From Synechococcus sp. MVIR-18-1 (GTDB taxonomy: Bacteria; Cyanobacteriota; Cyanobacteriia; PCC-6307; Cyanobiaceae): 64,000 bases of DNA. The stretch lies in NCBI RefSeq assembly GCF_014279835.1, contig NZ_CP047942.1, positions 558,001 through 622,000 of the forward strand. Direction: 5' to 3'. Below are positions 42,489 through 51,005 of the stretch, one piece after another; the stretch's first letter is position 1; every line of letters begins with the position of its first letter. The translations under genes and the position numbers were made by a program. The notes below the pieces were generated by a model, which saw only the letters and a list, made by a program, of their open reading frames with translations, had not been told where the DNA came from and did no database searches.

Positions 42489-43844
42489 TTGGCAACCCAC
42501 GACATTTTTATGCCTGCCCTCAGCTCCACCATGACGGAGGGCAAAATCGTGGAGTGGCTCAAACAGCCCGGAGACAAGGTGGGGCGAGGCGAATCCGTTC
42601 TCGTTGTTGAATCAGATAAAGCCGATATGGATGTGGAGTCCTTTCAGGAGGGCTACCTGGCTGCTGTGTTGATGCCTGCGGGGAGCACGGCCCCCGTGGG
42701 TGAAACCATCGGCTTGATTGTGGAGACGGAAGCGGAAATTGCTGACGCGAAGGCCAAAGCCCCAACCGCAGCCCCTTCCGCCGCACCGACAGCCTCAGCC
42801 GCTGCAGCACCTGCTGCTCCAGCGCCCCCAGCTGCGCCTGTTGCCCCCGCTCCTGTGGCGGCCCCCGCTCCCGTCCCCGCTCCTGTGGCGGCCCCCGCTC
42901 CCGTCTCCGCTCCTGCTGCTGCACCCGTGAGCAACGGACGGTTGATCGTGAGCCCCCGTGCCCGCAAGTTGGCCTCCCAAATGGGTGTGGATCTTGCCCG
43001 TCTGCGCGGTACTGGCCCCAATGGTCGTATCCAGGCGGAAGACGTTGAAAAGGCGGCCGGTCGTCCGGTTACGCCACCAAGAGTGGGTGAAGGCACGTCG
43101 GCCGCTGCCGTGGCTGGTGCTGCTGGAGCGGCTTCACCGTCGGCTCCTGCTGGCAACAGTTTCGGTGCTCCTGGCGACACCGTGGCCTTCAACACCCTTC
43201 AGGCGGCCGTGAACCGCAATATGGAAGCGAGCTTGGCGGTGCCCTGCTTCCGCGTTGGATACACGATCACCACCGACAAGCTCGATGCGTTTTACAAGCA
43301 GGTGAAGCCCAAAGGCGTCACGATGACGGCTCTGCTTGCCAAAGCCGTGGCCGTGACTTTGGCCCGGCATCCCCAGGTGAATGCCGCCACCACGGCCTCT
43401 GGCATGAGCTATCCCGCTGAGGTGAATGTGGCTGTCGCTGTGGCGATGGAAGACGGCGGATTAATTACGCCTGTGTTGCGCAATGCCGATCGCACCGATC
43501 TGTATGAGTTGTCGCGTCAGTGGGGGGATCTGGTGAAGCGTTCCCGCAGTAAGCAGCTTCAGCCGGAGGAATACAGCACCGGCACGTTCACCCTCTCCAA
43601 CCTTGGAATGTTTGGAGTGGATCGCTTTGATGCCATCCTGCCCCCAGGCACCGGCGCGATCCTTGCTGTTGCTGCGTCTCGTCCCACTGTGGTGGCTGGC
43701 AAAGACGGCTCGATCGCTGTGAAACGGCAGATGCAGGTGAACCTCACCGCCGATCACCGCGTGATTTATGGCGCCGATGGTGCTGCCTTCCTGAAGGATC
43801 TGGCGGAGCTCATCGATACGCGTCCGGAGAGCTTGGCTCTGTAA
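42489..43844 (+). CDS. pdhC: Dihydrolipoamide acetyltransferase, E2 of pyruvate dehydrogenase
   Basis: Forms acetyl-CoA in the pyruvate dehydrogenase complex. The 451-residue protein starts TTG 42489 with a single lipoyl domain (lipoyl Lys in VVESDKADMDVES, about residue 44), an Ala/Pro-rich flexible linker (residues 82-145), a peripheral-subunit-binding domain (RLIVSPRARKLASQMGVDL), a second linker, and the catalytic domain with the LTADHRVIYGADGA active-site His. One lipoyl domain is the minimal form. LipB in the same direction supplies the lipoyl precursor. Confidence 0.95.
   Translation: MATHDIFMPALSSTMTEGKIVEWLKQPGDKVGRGESVLVVESDKADMDVESFQEGYLAAVLMPAGSTAPVGETIGLIVETEAEIADAKAKAPTAAPSAAPTASAAAAPAAPAPPAAPVAPAPVAAPAPVPAPVAAPAPVSAPAAAPVSNGRLIVSPRARKLASQMGVDLARLRGTGPNGRIQAEDVEKAAGRPVTPPRVGEGTSAAAVAGAAGAASPSAPAGNSFGAPGDTVAFNTLQAAVNRNMEASLAVPCFRVGYTITTDKLDAFYKQVKPKGVTMTALLAKAVAVTLARHPQVNAATTASGMSYPAEVNVAVAVAMEDGGLITPVLRNADRTDLYELSRQWGDLVKRSRSKQLQPEEYSTGTFTLSNLGMFGVDRFDAILPPGTGAILAVAASRPTVVAGKDGSIAVKRQMQVNLTADHRVIYGADGAAFLKDLAELIDTRPESLAL
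42849..42908 (+). repeat. 30-nt tandem repeat in the pdhC linker
   Basis: Two copies of a 30-nt unit, differing at one base, at 42849-42878 and 42879-42908, with a partial third. They encode APVAAPAPVP-like decapeptides in the swinging arm. Confidence 0.75.
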
Positions 43845-43853
43845 GTCGCAGCT

Positions 43854-45776
43854 GTGTTTGCTGCTGAGTTGTTTTCACGCCTGATCGGACGAGCATTGCC
43901 GCGGGCTCAAGCAGCCCACGAGCGACTTCCCAACCTGCAGGCTCTGCCGATCCTGTCGTCGGATGCACTCTCCTCCGTGGCCTATGCCACAGAGGCCTCC
44001 CTCGGTGTGCTCATCCTGGCGGGGAGTTCGGCCCTCAAGCAATCCCTCCCGATCACCCTGGCGATCATCGCTTTGATCGTGATTGTGGTGCTGTCGTACC
44101 GGCAGGCGATCTCCGCCTATCCCAATGGCGGCGGTTCTTATGTGGTGGCTCGAGAAAACTTGGGACGCAATGTGAGCCTCGTGGCCGCTGCAGCCCTTTT
44201 GATCGACTACACCCTGACGGCTGCCGTGAGCTTGATGGCTGGAACTCAGGCTCTGTCGTCTCTGCTGCCCTCCTTGCTGCCCCATGAGCTGTCGTTGTCA
44301 CTCCTGCTTCTGGCCCTGGTGGGTTGGGCCAACTTGCGCGGCATTCGTGAGGCGGGGAGAGTTTTTGCGATTCCCACCTACGTTTTTGTGGTGATGATCC
44401 TGCTGCTCACCCTTGTTGGGGTGGCCGATCTCAGCTTTCAACATGGCTGGACCCCTGAGCCGCCGCCTCTGGAGGCCGCTTTGCAGCCCCTAGGGCTGTT
44501 TTTGATCTTGCGGGCGTTCAGCTCTGGCTGTTCGGCGATGACAGGGATTGAGGCCATTTCCACTGGCGTGCAGGTGTTTCGTGAACCCGCGGCGCGCAAT
44601 GCTCGCGTGACGCTGCTTGTGATGGGTGGTTTGCTCGCAGCGATGCTCTTGGCCGTGACTGGCTTGGGCTTCATGTACGGCATTGCGCCGGATTCTCAAG
44701 TCACCGTTTTGGCCCAGATCGGCATTCGCGTGTTTGGCAGCGGCAGCATCCTGTTTTGGTTGCTCCAACTCTCCACCCTGTTGATTTTGGTGTTGGCCGC
44801 CAATACGGCCTTTGCAGGATTTCCTCTCCTTGCAGCGATGCTTGCCGAAGACCGGTGCCTGCCGCCGCAGATGCGTTGGTTGGGAGATCGCTTGGTGTAT
44901 CAGAACGGCATTGGCGTTTTGCTGGCTGTCTCGGCATTGATCATTTGGATCTGCCATGGAGACACCACCGTGGCGGTGAACTTGTATGCCCTTGGCGTGT
45001 TCACGGCGTTCACGCTGTCCCAGCTGGGATTGGTGCTGCATTGGTGGCGGTTGCGTGGACCGGGCTGGCAGGGGCGGATGGCTCTGAATGCCTTGGGTGC
45101 CCTCTCCACGTTCTTGGTGTTGTTGGTGATCATCGTGAGCAAGTTCACGGAAGGCGCCTGGACGGTGGTGATTGCACTGCCCCTGGTGGTGTGGGGTCTC
45201 GCCTTGATTCGCAGGCGCTTTCGGGAGGTGCAGCGTTTAATCGCGCCTGACCCGTGTATGGAGCCACTGTTTTTAGAGCCGAATGCAGCGTTGCCAAGCC
45301 ATCACGCCATCGTTTGGCTTGCTGGTCTTAACCAGCCGTCCTTTGAAGCCGTGCGTTACGCCTGTTCGATTGCCGATCAGGTCACGGCTGTGATGGTGGT
45401 GGTTGATCAAGATGAAGCTGGTCAACTCAGCCAGGAATGGGATCGTCTAGCGGGGTCTGATACCGGGGCCTTGGAGTTCAAATTGCTTGAGAGCCCATTT
45501 AGCTCGCTCCTGAAGCCCTTTTGTGATTTTGTTGTTGAGCATGAGCAGCTTCATCCTGAGCAGTGCACAACGGTTGTGATGCCATTCGCTATCCCGAGGG
45601 ATCACTTGGATCAAACCCTTCTTAACCAGAGGGCTTTCAACCTGTTTAGGGCTCTTTCAGATGGCAAAAGTCGAGTGTTTTCGATGGTGAGGTATTACAT
45701 CCCGACGGCTGGGGATCGAGCTGACTTCGTACCGGCAGCATGGGCTGATGTTGTGGTGGAGCCAGATCATGGCTGA
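43854..45776 (+). CDS. APC-superfamily transporter, KimA-like
   Basis: A 640-residue membrane protein with about 12 helices. [20 protein letters not shown] near the start and [20 protein letters not shown] match the KimA (YdaO) group of potassium transporters inside the amino-acid/polyamine superfamily; KimA is a high-affinity proton-coupled K+ importer. The C-terminal 170 residues are soluble ([20 protein letters not shown]), a regulatory USP-like fold that in KimA-type proteins binds c-di-AMP. The start is GTG 43854. Its end overlaps queA by 8 nt. Amino-acid substrate remains an alternative. Confidence 0.8.
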   Translation: MFAAELFSRLIGRALPRAQAAHERLPNLQALPILSSDALSSVAYATEASLGVLILAGSSALKQSLPITLAIIALIVIVVLSYRQAISAYPNGGGSYVVARENLGRNVSLVAAAALLIDYTLTAAVSLMAGTQALSSLLPSLLPHELSLSLLLLALVGWANLRGIREAGRVFAIPTYVFVVMILLLTLVGVADLSFQHGWTPEPPPLEAALQPLGLFLILRAFSSGCSAMTGIEAISTGVQVFREPAARNARVTLLVMGGLLAAMLLAVTGLGFMYGIAPDSQVTVLAQIGIRVFGSGSILFWLLQLSTLLILVLAANTAFAGFPLLAAMLAEDRCLPPQMRWLGDRLVYQNGIGVLLAVSALIIWICHGDTTVAVNLYALGVFTAFTLSQLGLVLHWWRLRGPGWQGRMALNALGALSTFLVLLVIIVSKFTEGAWTVVIALPLVVWGLALIRRRFREVQRLIAPDPCMEPLFLEPNAALPSHHAIVWLAGLNQPSFEAVRYACSIADQVTAVMVVVDQDEAGQLSQEWDRLAGSDTGALEFKLLESPFSSLLKPFCDFVVEHEQLHPEQCTTVVMPFAIPRDHLDQTLLNQRAFNLFRALSDGKSRVFSMVRYYIPTAGDRADFVPAAWADVVVEPDHG

Positions 45777-46890
45777 CTCACGCGATCTCCAGCTCAGCTC
45801 GTATGACTACCTTCTACCTGAAGAAAGGATTGCGCAGGCGCCGGTGGAGCCGCGGCACGATGCGCGCCTGTTGGTGGTGCCCCCTGCAGAGCGTTCCCTG
45901 TCCGAGCTGAGGCACCAACGCGTCTGGGACTGGCAGCAGGAGTTACAACCTGGCGATCTGTTGGTGGTGAATGACACCCGCGTCCTGAAGGCACGTCTTC
46001 GGGTGCGGCGCAGTGGCGGAGGTTTGGGTGAATTGCTCGTGCTCGAGCCCCGGGGCGAGGGGCGGTGGCTGTGTTTAGCGAGGCCTGCTAAACGCATGCA
46101 GCCTGGTGACCAGCTTTGGCTTGAGGCCTTGGAGCAAGAACCGCTGCCCTTAGCCGTGCTGGCGAGCGATGCGGCCAGCGGAGGTCGGATCGTGCAGTTC
46201 CCCGCGGAATGCGCGGATGCGCTTGCCCTGGAAGGACTGTTGGAGCGCTACGGAGAAGTGCCGCTTCCGCCTTACATCACACGGCATGACAGCTCTGATC
46301 AAGAGCGGTATCAAACCCGTTACGCCACGCGTCCAGGAGCGGTCGCCGCTCCGACGGCGGGACTGCATCTCAGCGATGCCTTGCTTGCAGCGATTGCAAA
46401 GCGAGGAGTTTCAATGGCTAATGTCACCCTGCATGTTGGCTTGGGCACGTTTCGGCCCGTGGAAACAGAAGATCTGACCGACCTCACCTTGCACAGTGAA
46501 TGGGTGGAGGTGCGCTCTGAGGTGGTGGAGGCGGTGTCGGCCTGTCGAGCGCGAGGCGGCCGGGTGATTGCGGTGGGTACAACAAGCGTGCGCGCACTGG
46601 AGGCTGCAGCTGCTGCGGGTGGAGGGAGTTTGCAGCCCTTGAAGGGCCCCGTGGACCTAGTGATTCAGCCCGGCTATCGCTTCCAGGTGGTGCAGGGTTT
46701 ACTCACGAACTTTCACTTGCCTAAGAGCTCCCTTTTGTTGCTCGTGAGTGCATTAATTGGTCGCGACCAGTTGCTCCAGATCTATGACGCAGCGATCGAG
46801 GAGATGTATCGCTTCTATTCCTATGGAGATGCCATGTGGATTGCTCCTGAGGCGGTGCTTTTTGATGCACGCCCTGAAGGAGCGGCCTAA
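45769..46890 (+). CDS. queA: S-adenosylmethionine:tRNA ribosyltransferase-isomerase
   Basis: Makes epoxyqueuosine in tRNA from 7-aminomethyl-7-deazaguanine tRNA. From ATG 45769 the product has 373 residues: [75 protein letters not shown] and [19 protein letters not shown]. It overlaps the transporter stop by 8 nt, so both share a transcript. Confidence 0.94.
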   Translation: MADSRDLQLSSYDYLLPEERIAQAPVEPRHDARLLVVPPAERSLSELRHQRVWDWQQELQPGDLLVVNDTRVLKARLRVRRSGGGLGELLVLEPRGEGRWLCLARPAKRMQPGDQLWLEALEQEPLPLAVLASDAASGGRIVQFPAECADALALEGLLERYGEVPLPPYITRHDSSDQERYQTRYATRPGAVAAPTAGLHLSDALLAAIAKRGVSMANVTLHVGLGTFRPVETEDLTDLTLHSEWVEVRSEVVEAVSACRARGGRVIAVGTTSVRALEAAAAAGGGSLQPLKGPVDLVIQPGYRFQVVQGLLTNFHLPKSSLLLLVSALIGRDQLLQIYDAAIEEMYRFYSYGDAMWIAPEAVLFDARPEGAA

Positions 46891-46913
46891 GGGAGCCCTT
46901 GAGCGGCCCCATC

Positions 46914-46938
46914 AAAAAGCCCCTTGCTCAGACGGGGC
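46914..46938 (-). terminator. Rho-independent terminator of cysK
   Basis: On the minus strand a 5-bp stem GCCCC/GGGGC with a 10-nt loop and five T, about 45 nt after the cysK stop. It may serve queA too in the opposite sense only weakly. Confidence 0.6.
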
Positions 46939-46982
46939 GGCACCACGCTCGTTCGCGAAGGTGTTGATCAGAAAGGTGGTGA

Positions 46983-47969
46983 TCAGGCAGGAACGGGCTG
47001 TTCGATGATGCCGGTGGGCACATCGGCGAACATCACTGAAGACAAATAGCGCTCGGCGAGGTCAGGCAGAACCACCACGATTGTTTTGCCAGCAAATTCA
47101 TCCAGCTTGGCGAGGCGAATGGCCGCTGCGGCCGCGGCGCCACAAGAAATTCCTACCAAAAGGCCTTCTTCCTGGGCCAGACGCAGGGCCATTTCGATCG
47201 ACTCCTCATTGGTGACTTGCTCCACGCGATCGACCACGGAGAGATCGAGATTCTTGGGAATGAAGCCAGCGCCGATGCCTTGAATTTTGTGTGGACCTGG
47301 CTTGAGAGACTCACCATTCATGGTTTGGGTGATCACAGGGCTGTGGCTTGGCTCAACGGCAACCGAGGTGATGGCCTTGCCCTTTTGCTGCTTGATGTAA
47401 CGCGAGACACCGGTGATGGTGCCACCGGTACCAACGCCGGCAACAAAGACATCGATCGCTCCATCGCAGTCATTCCAGATCTCAGGACCTGTGGTCTTCT
47501 CGTGGATCTCTGGGTTGGCGGGATTATCAAACTGCCCAGGCATGAAGTACTTGGCAGGATCGCTATCGGCAATTTCCTTGGCCTTAGCGATGGCGCCAGG
47601 CATGCCCTTGGCGGCTTCCGTGAGAATCAGTTCGGCGCCAAGCACGGCCATCACCCGTCGCCGTTCGATCGACATCGATTCCGGCATCGTGAGGATCAGC
47701 TTGTAACCACGAGCCGCGGCAGTGAAGGCCAGGGCAATGCCTGTGTTGCCTGAGGTGGGCTCCACGATGGTTTTCCCTTCGGAGAGAACGCCACGCTTTT
47801 CAGCGTCCCAAATCATGTTGGCGCCGATCCTGCACTTCACGCTGTAGGCGGGGTTGCGGCCTTCGATTTTGGCCAAAACGGTTGCCTTGCAACCCTTGGT
47901 GACGTGGTTGAGGCGAACGAGAGGGGTGTTGCCGATGGCTTGGCTGTTGTCGGCGTAGACGCGGGACAT
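46983..47969 (-). CDS. cysK: Cysteine synthase (O-acetylserine sulfhydrylase)
   Basis: PLP enzyme making L-cysteine from O-acetylserine and sulfide. The 328-residue product from ATG 47969 ([20 protein letters not shown]) has the PLP Lys in [19 protein letters not shown], the substrate loop [28 protein letters not shown] (phosphate cradle) and [16 protein letters not shown]. The frame is open 15 codons upstream, but that part is not conserved. It is downstream of two transsulfuration genes on the same strand. Confidence 0.95.
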   Translation of the reverse strand: MSRVYADNSQAIGNTPLVRLNHVTKGCKATVLAKIEGRNPAYSVKCRIGANMIWDAEKRGVLSEGKTIVEPTSGNTGIALAFTAAARGYKLILTMPESMSIERRRVMAVLGAELILTEAAKGMPGAIAKAKEIADSDPAKYFMPGQFDNPANPEIHEKTTGPEIWNDCDGAIDVFVAGVGTGGTITGVSRYIKQQKGKAITSVAVEPSHSPVITQTMNGESLKPGPHKIQGIGAGFIPKNLDLSVVDRVEQVTNEESIEMALRLAQEEGLLVGISCGAAAAAAIRLAKLDEFAGKTIVVVLPDLAERYLSSVMFADVPTGIIEQPVPA

Positions 47970-48265
47970 GAGGCTGGAATTATTTTCTAGAAATTTAATT
48001 GCCATCACTGGCACTTCATTCCAGCTTCAGGCCTTATTAAGAGTTCGATGTCTGTTGATGTGGTTTTGGCTCAACCGATCCGATCATTTTTTGGCTTCCA
48101 ATCAACACTTGTGATCTGTCGCTTTTGACGTGCGCTTTGATCGCTTTCTCCCCGGCTGCTGTTTAGGCAGAGTCTGAAGAGCTGGATGTTGGCTCCAACC
48201 AGCCGCTGTGAGAATCCCTGTGAGCGAGAGGCTTGACCTTGACCAACGCAGGATCCGCTGCGTTT
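47970..48265. other. Intergenic region with a hairpin after the metB-like stop
   Basis: No gene seen. An exact 6-bp inverted repeat (ACGCAG/CTGCGT, 48246-48263) lies just after the metB-like stop; on the plus strand it is followed by T5, on the minus strand it has no T tail, so its role is unclear. The cysK promoter should lie near 47970-48050. Confidence 0.4.
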
Positions 48266-49759
48266 TTAGTGGCTTGACGGAGCGAGGGCGCGCTCAAACC
48301 GTTGCCAAAGCTCCTCAGGTTGTTCGAGTCCGACCGAGACGCGCAAGAGGTGAGAGGGCACCCCGCAGGCTTTGGCCCATGGCAGTTCGTCGTAGTGAGC
48401 CAACAGCACGTAGGGGCACACCAAGGTGAAGGGTGTACCCAGGCTTGGCCCTTTGCAGACCGCCAACCGGTCGTAGACGGCTTGGGCTTGATCGCTACCG
48501 CCCTTGAGCTCAAACGAAAGCAGGCAGCCATGTCCGCCGTTGGGGCGCAAGAGGTTGCGGAAATTGGCGCATTGATCTGGGTAATACACGCGAGCCACTG
48601 CCGGGTGGTTGCTGAGCTGTGCCGCCAGGGCTTGGGCATGGCGATTGAGTTGAGGAACCCGTGCTTGGACATCGCGGCTTCCTTGCTCCAAGGCCATCGC
48701 ATCGGCATCGCCAAGGCCAATACATCCTGCTCTTGAACGCTGATCTCGGAAGGTTTGCTCCCATGGGGAGGATGGACTTACAACCAGTGCTCCAGACAAC
48801 ACATCACCACGACCGGCAAAACTTTTCGTGAGTGAACTGAAGATCAGGTCTGCATAAGGCAGGGGATCGATGTTCAAGCAAGAGCCGATCGTGTCGTCTG
48901 CAATCACTGGAATCCCTCGGGCATGAGCCAAGCGGGAGAGGGTGGACAGATCCATGCATTGAAGGAGTGGATTGCTGGGTAGTTCCACAATCACGGCTGC
49001 TGGATCAATGCGATCAAGAGCGGTTTCTATGGCTGCGCTGCTGCTGTCGAGCAGCAGTTCGCTGCCGGCGAACACCACCTGAGGCAGCTTCAACACATCT
49101 ACATAAGGAAAGCCGATTTGCAGGGTGGGGCGTCCGGGGCGCAACGCCGTGACTGATTGAAGAGCTGTATGAAGAGCAGCCATCCCGGAGGGATGCAAGC
49201 TCAACTGCTGGGTGTCACATCCATAGATGGCGGCCAGTCGCTCGATCACAAGGGCCTTGGCCTGTTCAGCGCTCGCAGCCGCTGGTGCTGCTTCCTTGTT
49301 CAAGCTGATTGCAGCACGTCGAGACGAGGCCCCTAAACCAGCGTGTTGCCAGAACGCCTTGGCATGGGGGCTTGCGTCAGCGTTGGTAATCAAGACGGAG
49401 AGTCCGAGCTGATCCACGATTTGGGTGGAAGCACCAGGTGCTTGAGATTGGCAATGGTGTTGGGCGAGCTGGGCGGCAGCTGCGTTGGGGTAGGGCCAAG
49501 CACTCGATCCAGCCGAGCACATCCCAGTAGGGAGCATCGCTAAGGCTTGTTGCGCTACCTCCGCAACCAACGGATGGAGCGCAAAGCGTGGATAAAACGC
49601 TCGCAATTGCGACCGGCACTGCGGATCGTTGTCTTCGTAGGCGATCACATCGCGCCAGCGCGGTAGGGCCACAGACACGGCATGGGTGCTGTCAGGCAAC
49701 GGATGGCCGAGGTCCTCGCCTTGCCAGCAGGGATTGCGCAGCAGATCGCGGGGGCTCAC
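48266..49759 (-). CDS. metB: Cys/Met-metabolism PLP enzyme, cystathionine gamma-synthase-like with N-terminal extension
   Basis: A 497-residue PLP fold-type I enzyme. The catalytic half has SGMAALHTALQSV, VIVELPSNPLLQCMDLSTL, PVIADDTIGSCLN and the PLP Lys in SSLTKSFAGRGDVLSGA. About 150 residues come before the usual start of the domain (DPQCRSQLRAFYPRFALHPL), making it far longer than the 380-400 residues of bacterial MetB and closer to fungal cystathionine gamma-synthase layouts. Its ATG is overlapped by the upstream gene stop by 4 nt, so the two transsulfuration enzymes are coupled. Confidence 0.82.
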   Translation of the reverse strand: MSPRDLLRNPCWQGEDLGHPLPDSTHAVSVALPRWRDVIAYEDNDPQCRSQLRAFYPRFALHPLVAEVAQQALAMLPTGMCSAGSSAWPYPNAAAAQLAQHHCQSQAPGASTQIVDQLGLSVLITNADASPHAKAFWQHAGLGASSRRAAISLNKEAAPAAASAEQAKALVIERLAAIYGCDTQQLSLHPSGMAALHTALQSVTALRPGRPTLQIGFPYVDVLKLPQVVFAGSELLLDSSSAAIETALDRIDPAAVIVELPSNPLLQCMDLSTLSRLAHARGIPVIADDTIGSCLNIDPLPYADLIFSSLTKSFAGRGDVLSGALVVSPSSPWEQTFRDQRSRAGCIGLGDADAMALEQGSRDVQARVPQLNRHAQALAAQLSNHPAVARVYYPDQCANFRNLLRPNGGHGCLLSFELKGGSDQAQAVYDRLAVCKGPSLGTPFTLVCPYVLLAHYDELPWAKACGVPSHLLRVSVGLEQPEELWQRFERALAPSSH

Positions 49760-50946
49760 GGAAGCAGGGCGAGCGCGTGATCGAGATCGATCAAGAGGTC
49801 CGTGATGTCTTCACAGCCAAGGGAGAGACGGATCAATCCATCGCTGATTCCTAGGGCCTCTTTGATCTCCGCAGAAACGGCGGCGTGAGTCATGGTGGCT
49901 GGATGGCAGATCAAGCTCTCAACTCCGCCAAGGCTTTCGGCCATCGTGAACCAACGCAGGGCTTTGCATACGGCATAGGCCTGTTCACGGCTTGCATTTA
50001 ATCCAATCGTCACGATCGCTCCGCCTCCGTTCATTTGGCGCAAGGCCACAGCCCTCTGCGGATGATCGTCCCGTCCGGGGTAGCGCACCCACGACACGGA
50101 GGGATGGGATGCCAAATGATCCGCCACTGCAGCGGCATTCGCCATCTGTTGTTTGAGGCGCAGGGGCAGCGTTTTGATGCCCCGGGTGATCAGCCAACAG
50201 TCGAAGGGGGAGGGCATCAGCCCCAATGCTTTTTGGGCAAACACCATCTTTTGATGCCAGCTGGGCTCATCAGTGCAAACCACACCACCGAGGGCGTCGG
50301 AATGTCCGTTGATGTATTTCGTGGTGCTAGTGAGTGAGAGGGTGGCGCCGAGCTCCAGAGGACGTTGCACCAAGGCGGTGGCGAAGGTGTTGTCGACCAC
50401 TACGGGTACGCCGGCGGAGCGGGCAGCGCTGCAGACCGCACTGAGGTCAATCACCTTGAGCAGTGGATTGGTGGGACTCTCCAACCAGACCATCGCCGGC
50501 CGTTGTTTCTCGATGCGGGCCACAGCACTGGGATGGGTGAAATCAACCCATTCGGTGCGCACTCCGAACTTTGAAAACACCTGCTCGAATAAGCGCACGG
50601 TGCAGCCGTAGAGGTTCTCTTCGCAGAGCACCAGATCTCCCTGGCTCAGGGTGGAGGCAATTGCGGTGATCGCACTCACTCCCGAACCAAACACCGTGGC
50701 GTGGCTGCACGCCTCCACAGAGGCCAGAACGCCTTCAAGGATGCGGAAGTTGGGGTTGCCCGAGCGGGTGTAATCGAACCCGCCTGGGTTGCCATGCTCA
50801 AACGTGGATGTGGCATAGATGGGGGGCATCACCGTGCCGGTTTCGCTGGCGAAGCTTTCGCCGTGGTGAATGGCCCGGGTGGCTGTCGCCGGTTCTGGGA
50901 CAGGACGCTGCAAGGCGTTGATGCGATCTACTTCAAGGCTATTCAA
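49756..50946 (-). CDS. Trans-sulfuration PLP enzyme (cystathionine gamma-synthase/lyase type)
   Basis: A 396-residue Cys/Met-metabolism PLP enzyme of normal length. Key parts are PPIYATSTFEHGNPGGFDYT, the cofactor-binding YTRSGNPNFRILEG, FGSGVSAITAIASTL, ESPTNPLLKVIDL, VVVDNTFATALVQRPL and the PLP Lys in STTKYINGHSDALGG. Cystathionine gamma-synthase and gamma-lyase cannot be separated from sequence alone. It leads the two-gene unit with the metB-like gene; together they could make or break cystathionine. Confidence 0.88.
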   Translation of the reverse strand: MNSLEVDRINALQRPVPEPATATRAIHHGESFASETGTVMPPIYATSTFEHGNPGGFDYTRSGNPNFRILEGVLASVEACSHATVFGSGVSAITAIASTLSQGDLVLCEENLYGCTVRLFEQVFSKFGVRTEWVDFTHPSAVARIEKQRPAMVWLESPTNPLLKVIDLSAVCSAARSAGVPVVVDNTFATALVQRPLELGATLSLTSTTKYINGHSDALGGVVCTDEPSWHQKMVFAQKALGLMPSPFDCWLITRGIKTLPLRLKQQMANAAAVADHLASHPSVSWVRYPGRDDHPQRAVALRQMNGGGAIVTIGLNASREQAYAVCKALRWFTMAESLGGVESLICHPATMTHAAVSAEIKEALGISDGLIRLSLGCEDITDLLIDLDHALALLP

Positions 50947-51005
50947 TGACCCTTTGTCGAAGGGACTAACTGGCCTTCAGGATGGGGAACGGCAACGGAG
51001 TGTTG

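Noticed and set aside
48246-48263. Hairpin as terminator of the metB-like gene
   Set aside because: The stem is perfect but on the minus strand no T run follows; the T run is on the other strand where no gene ends.
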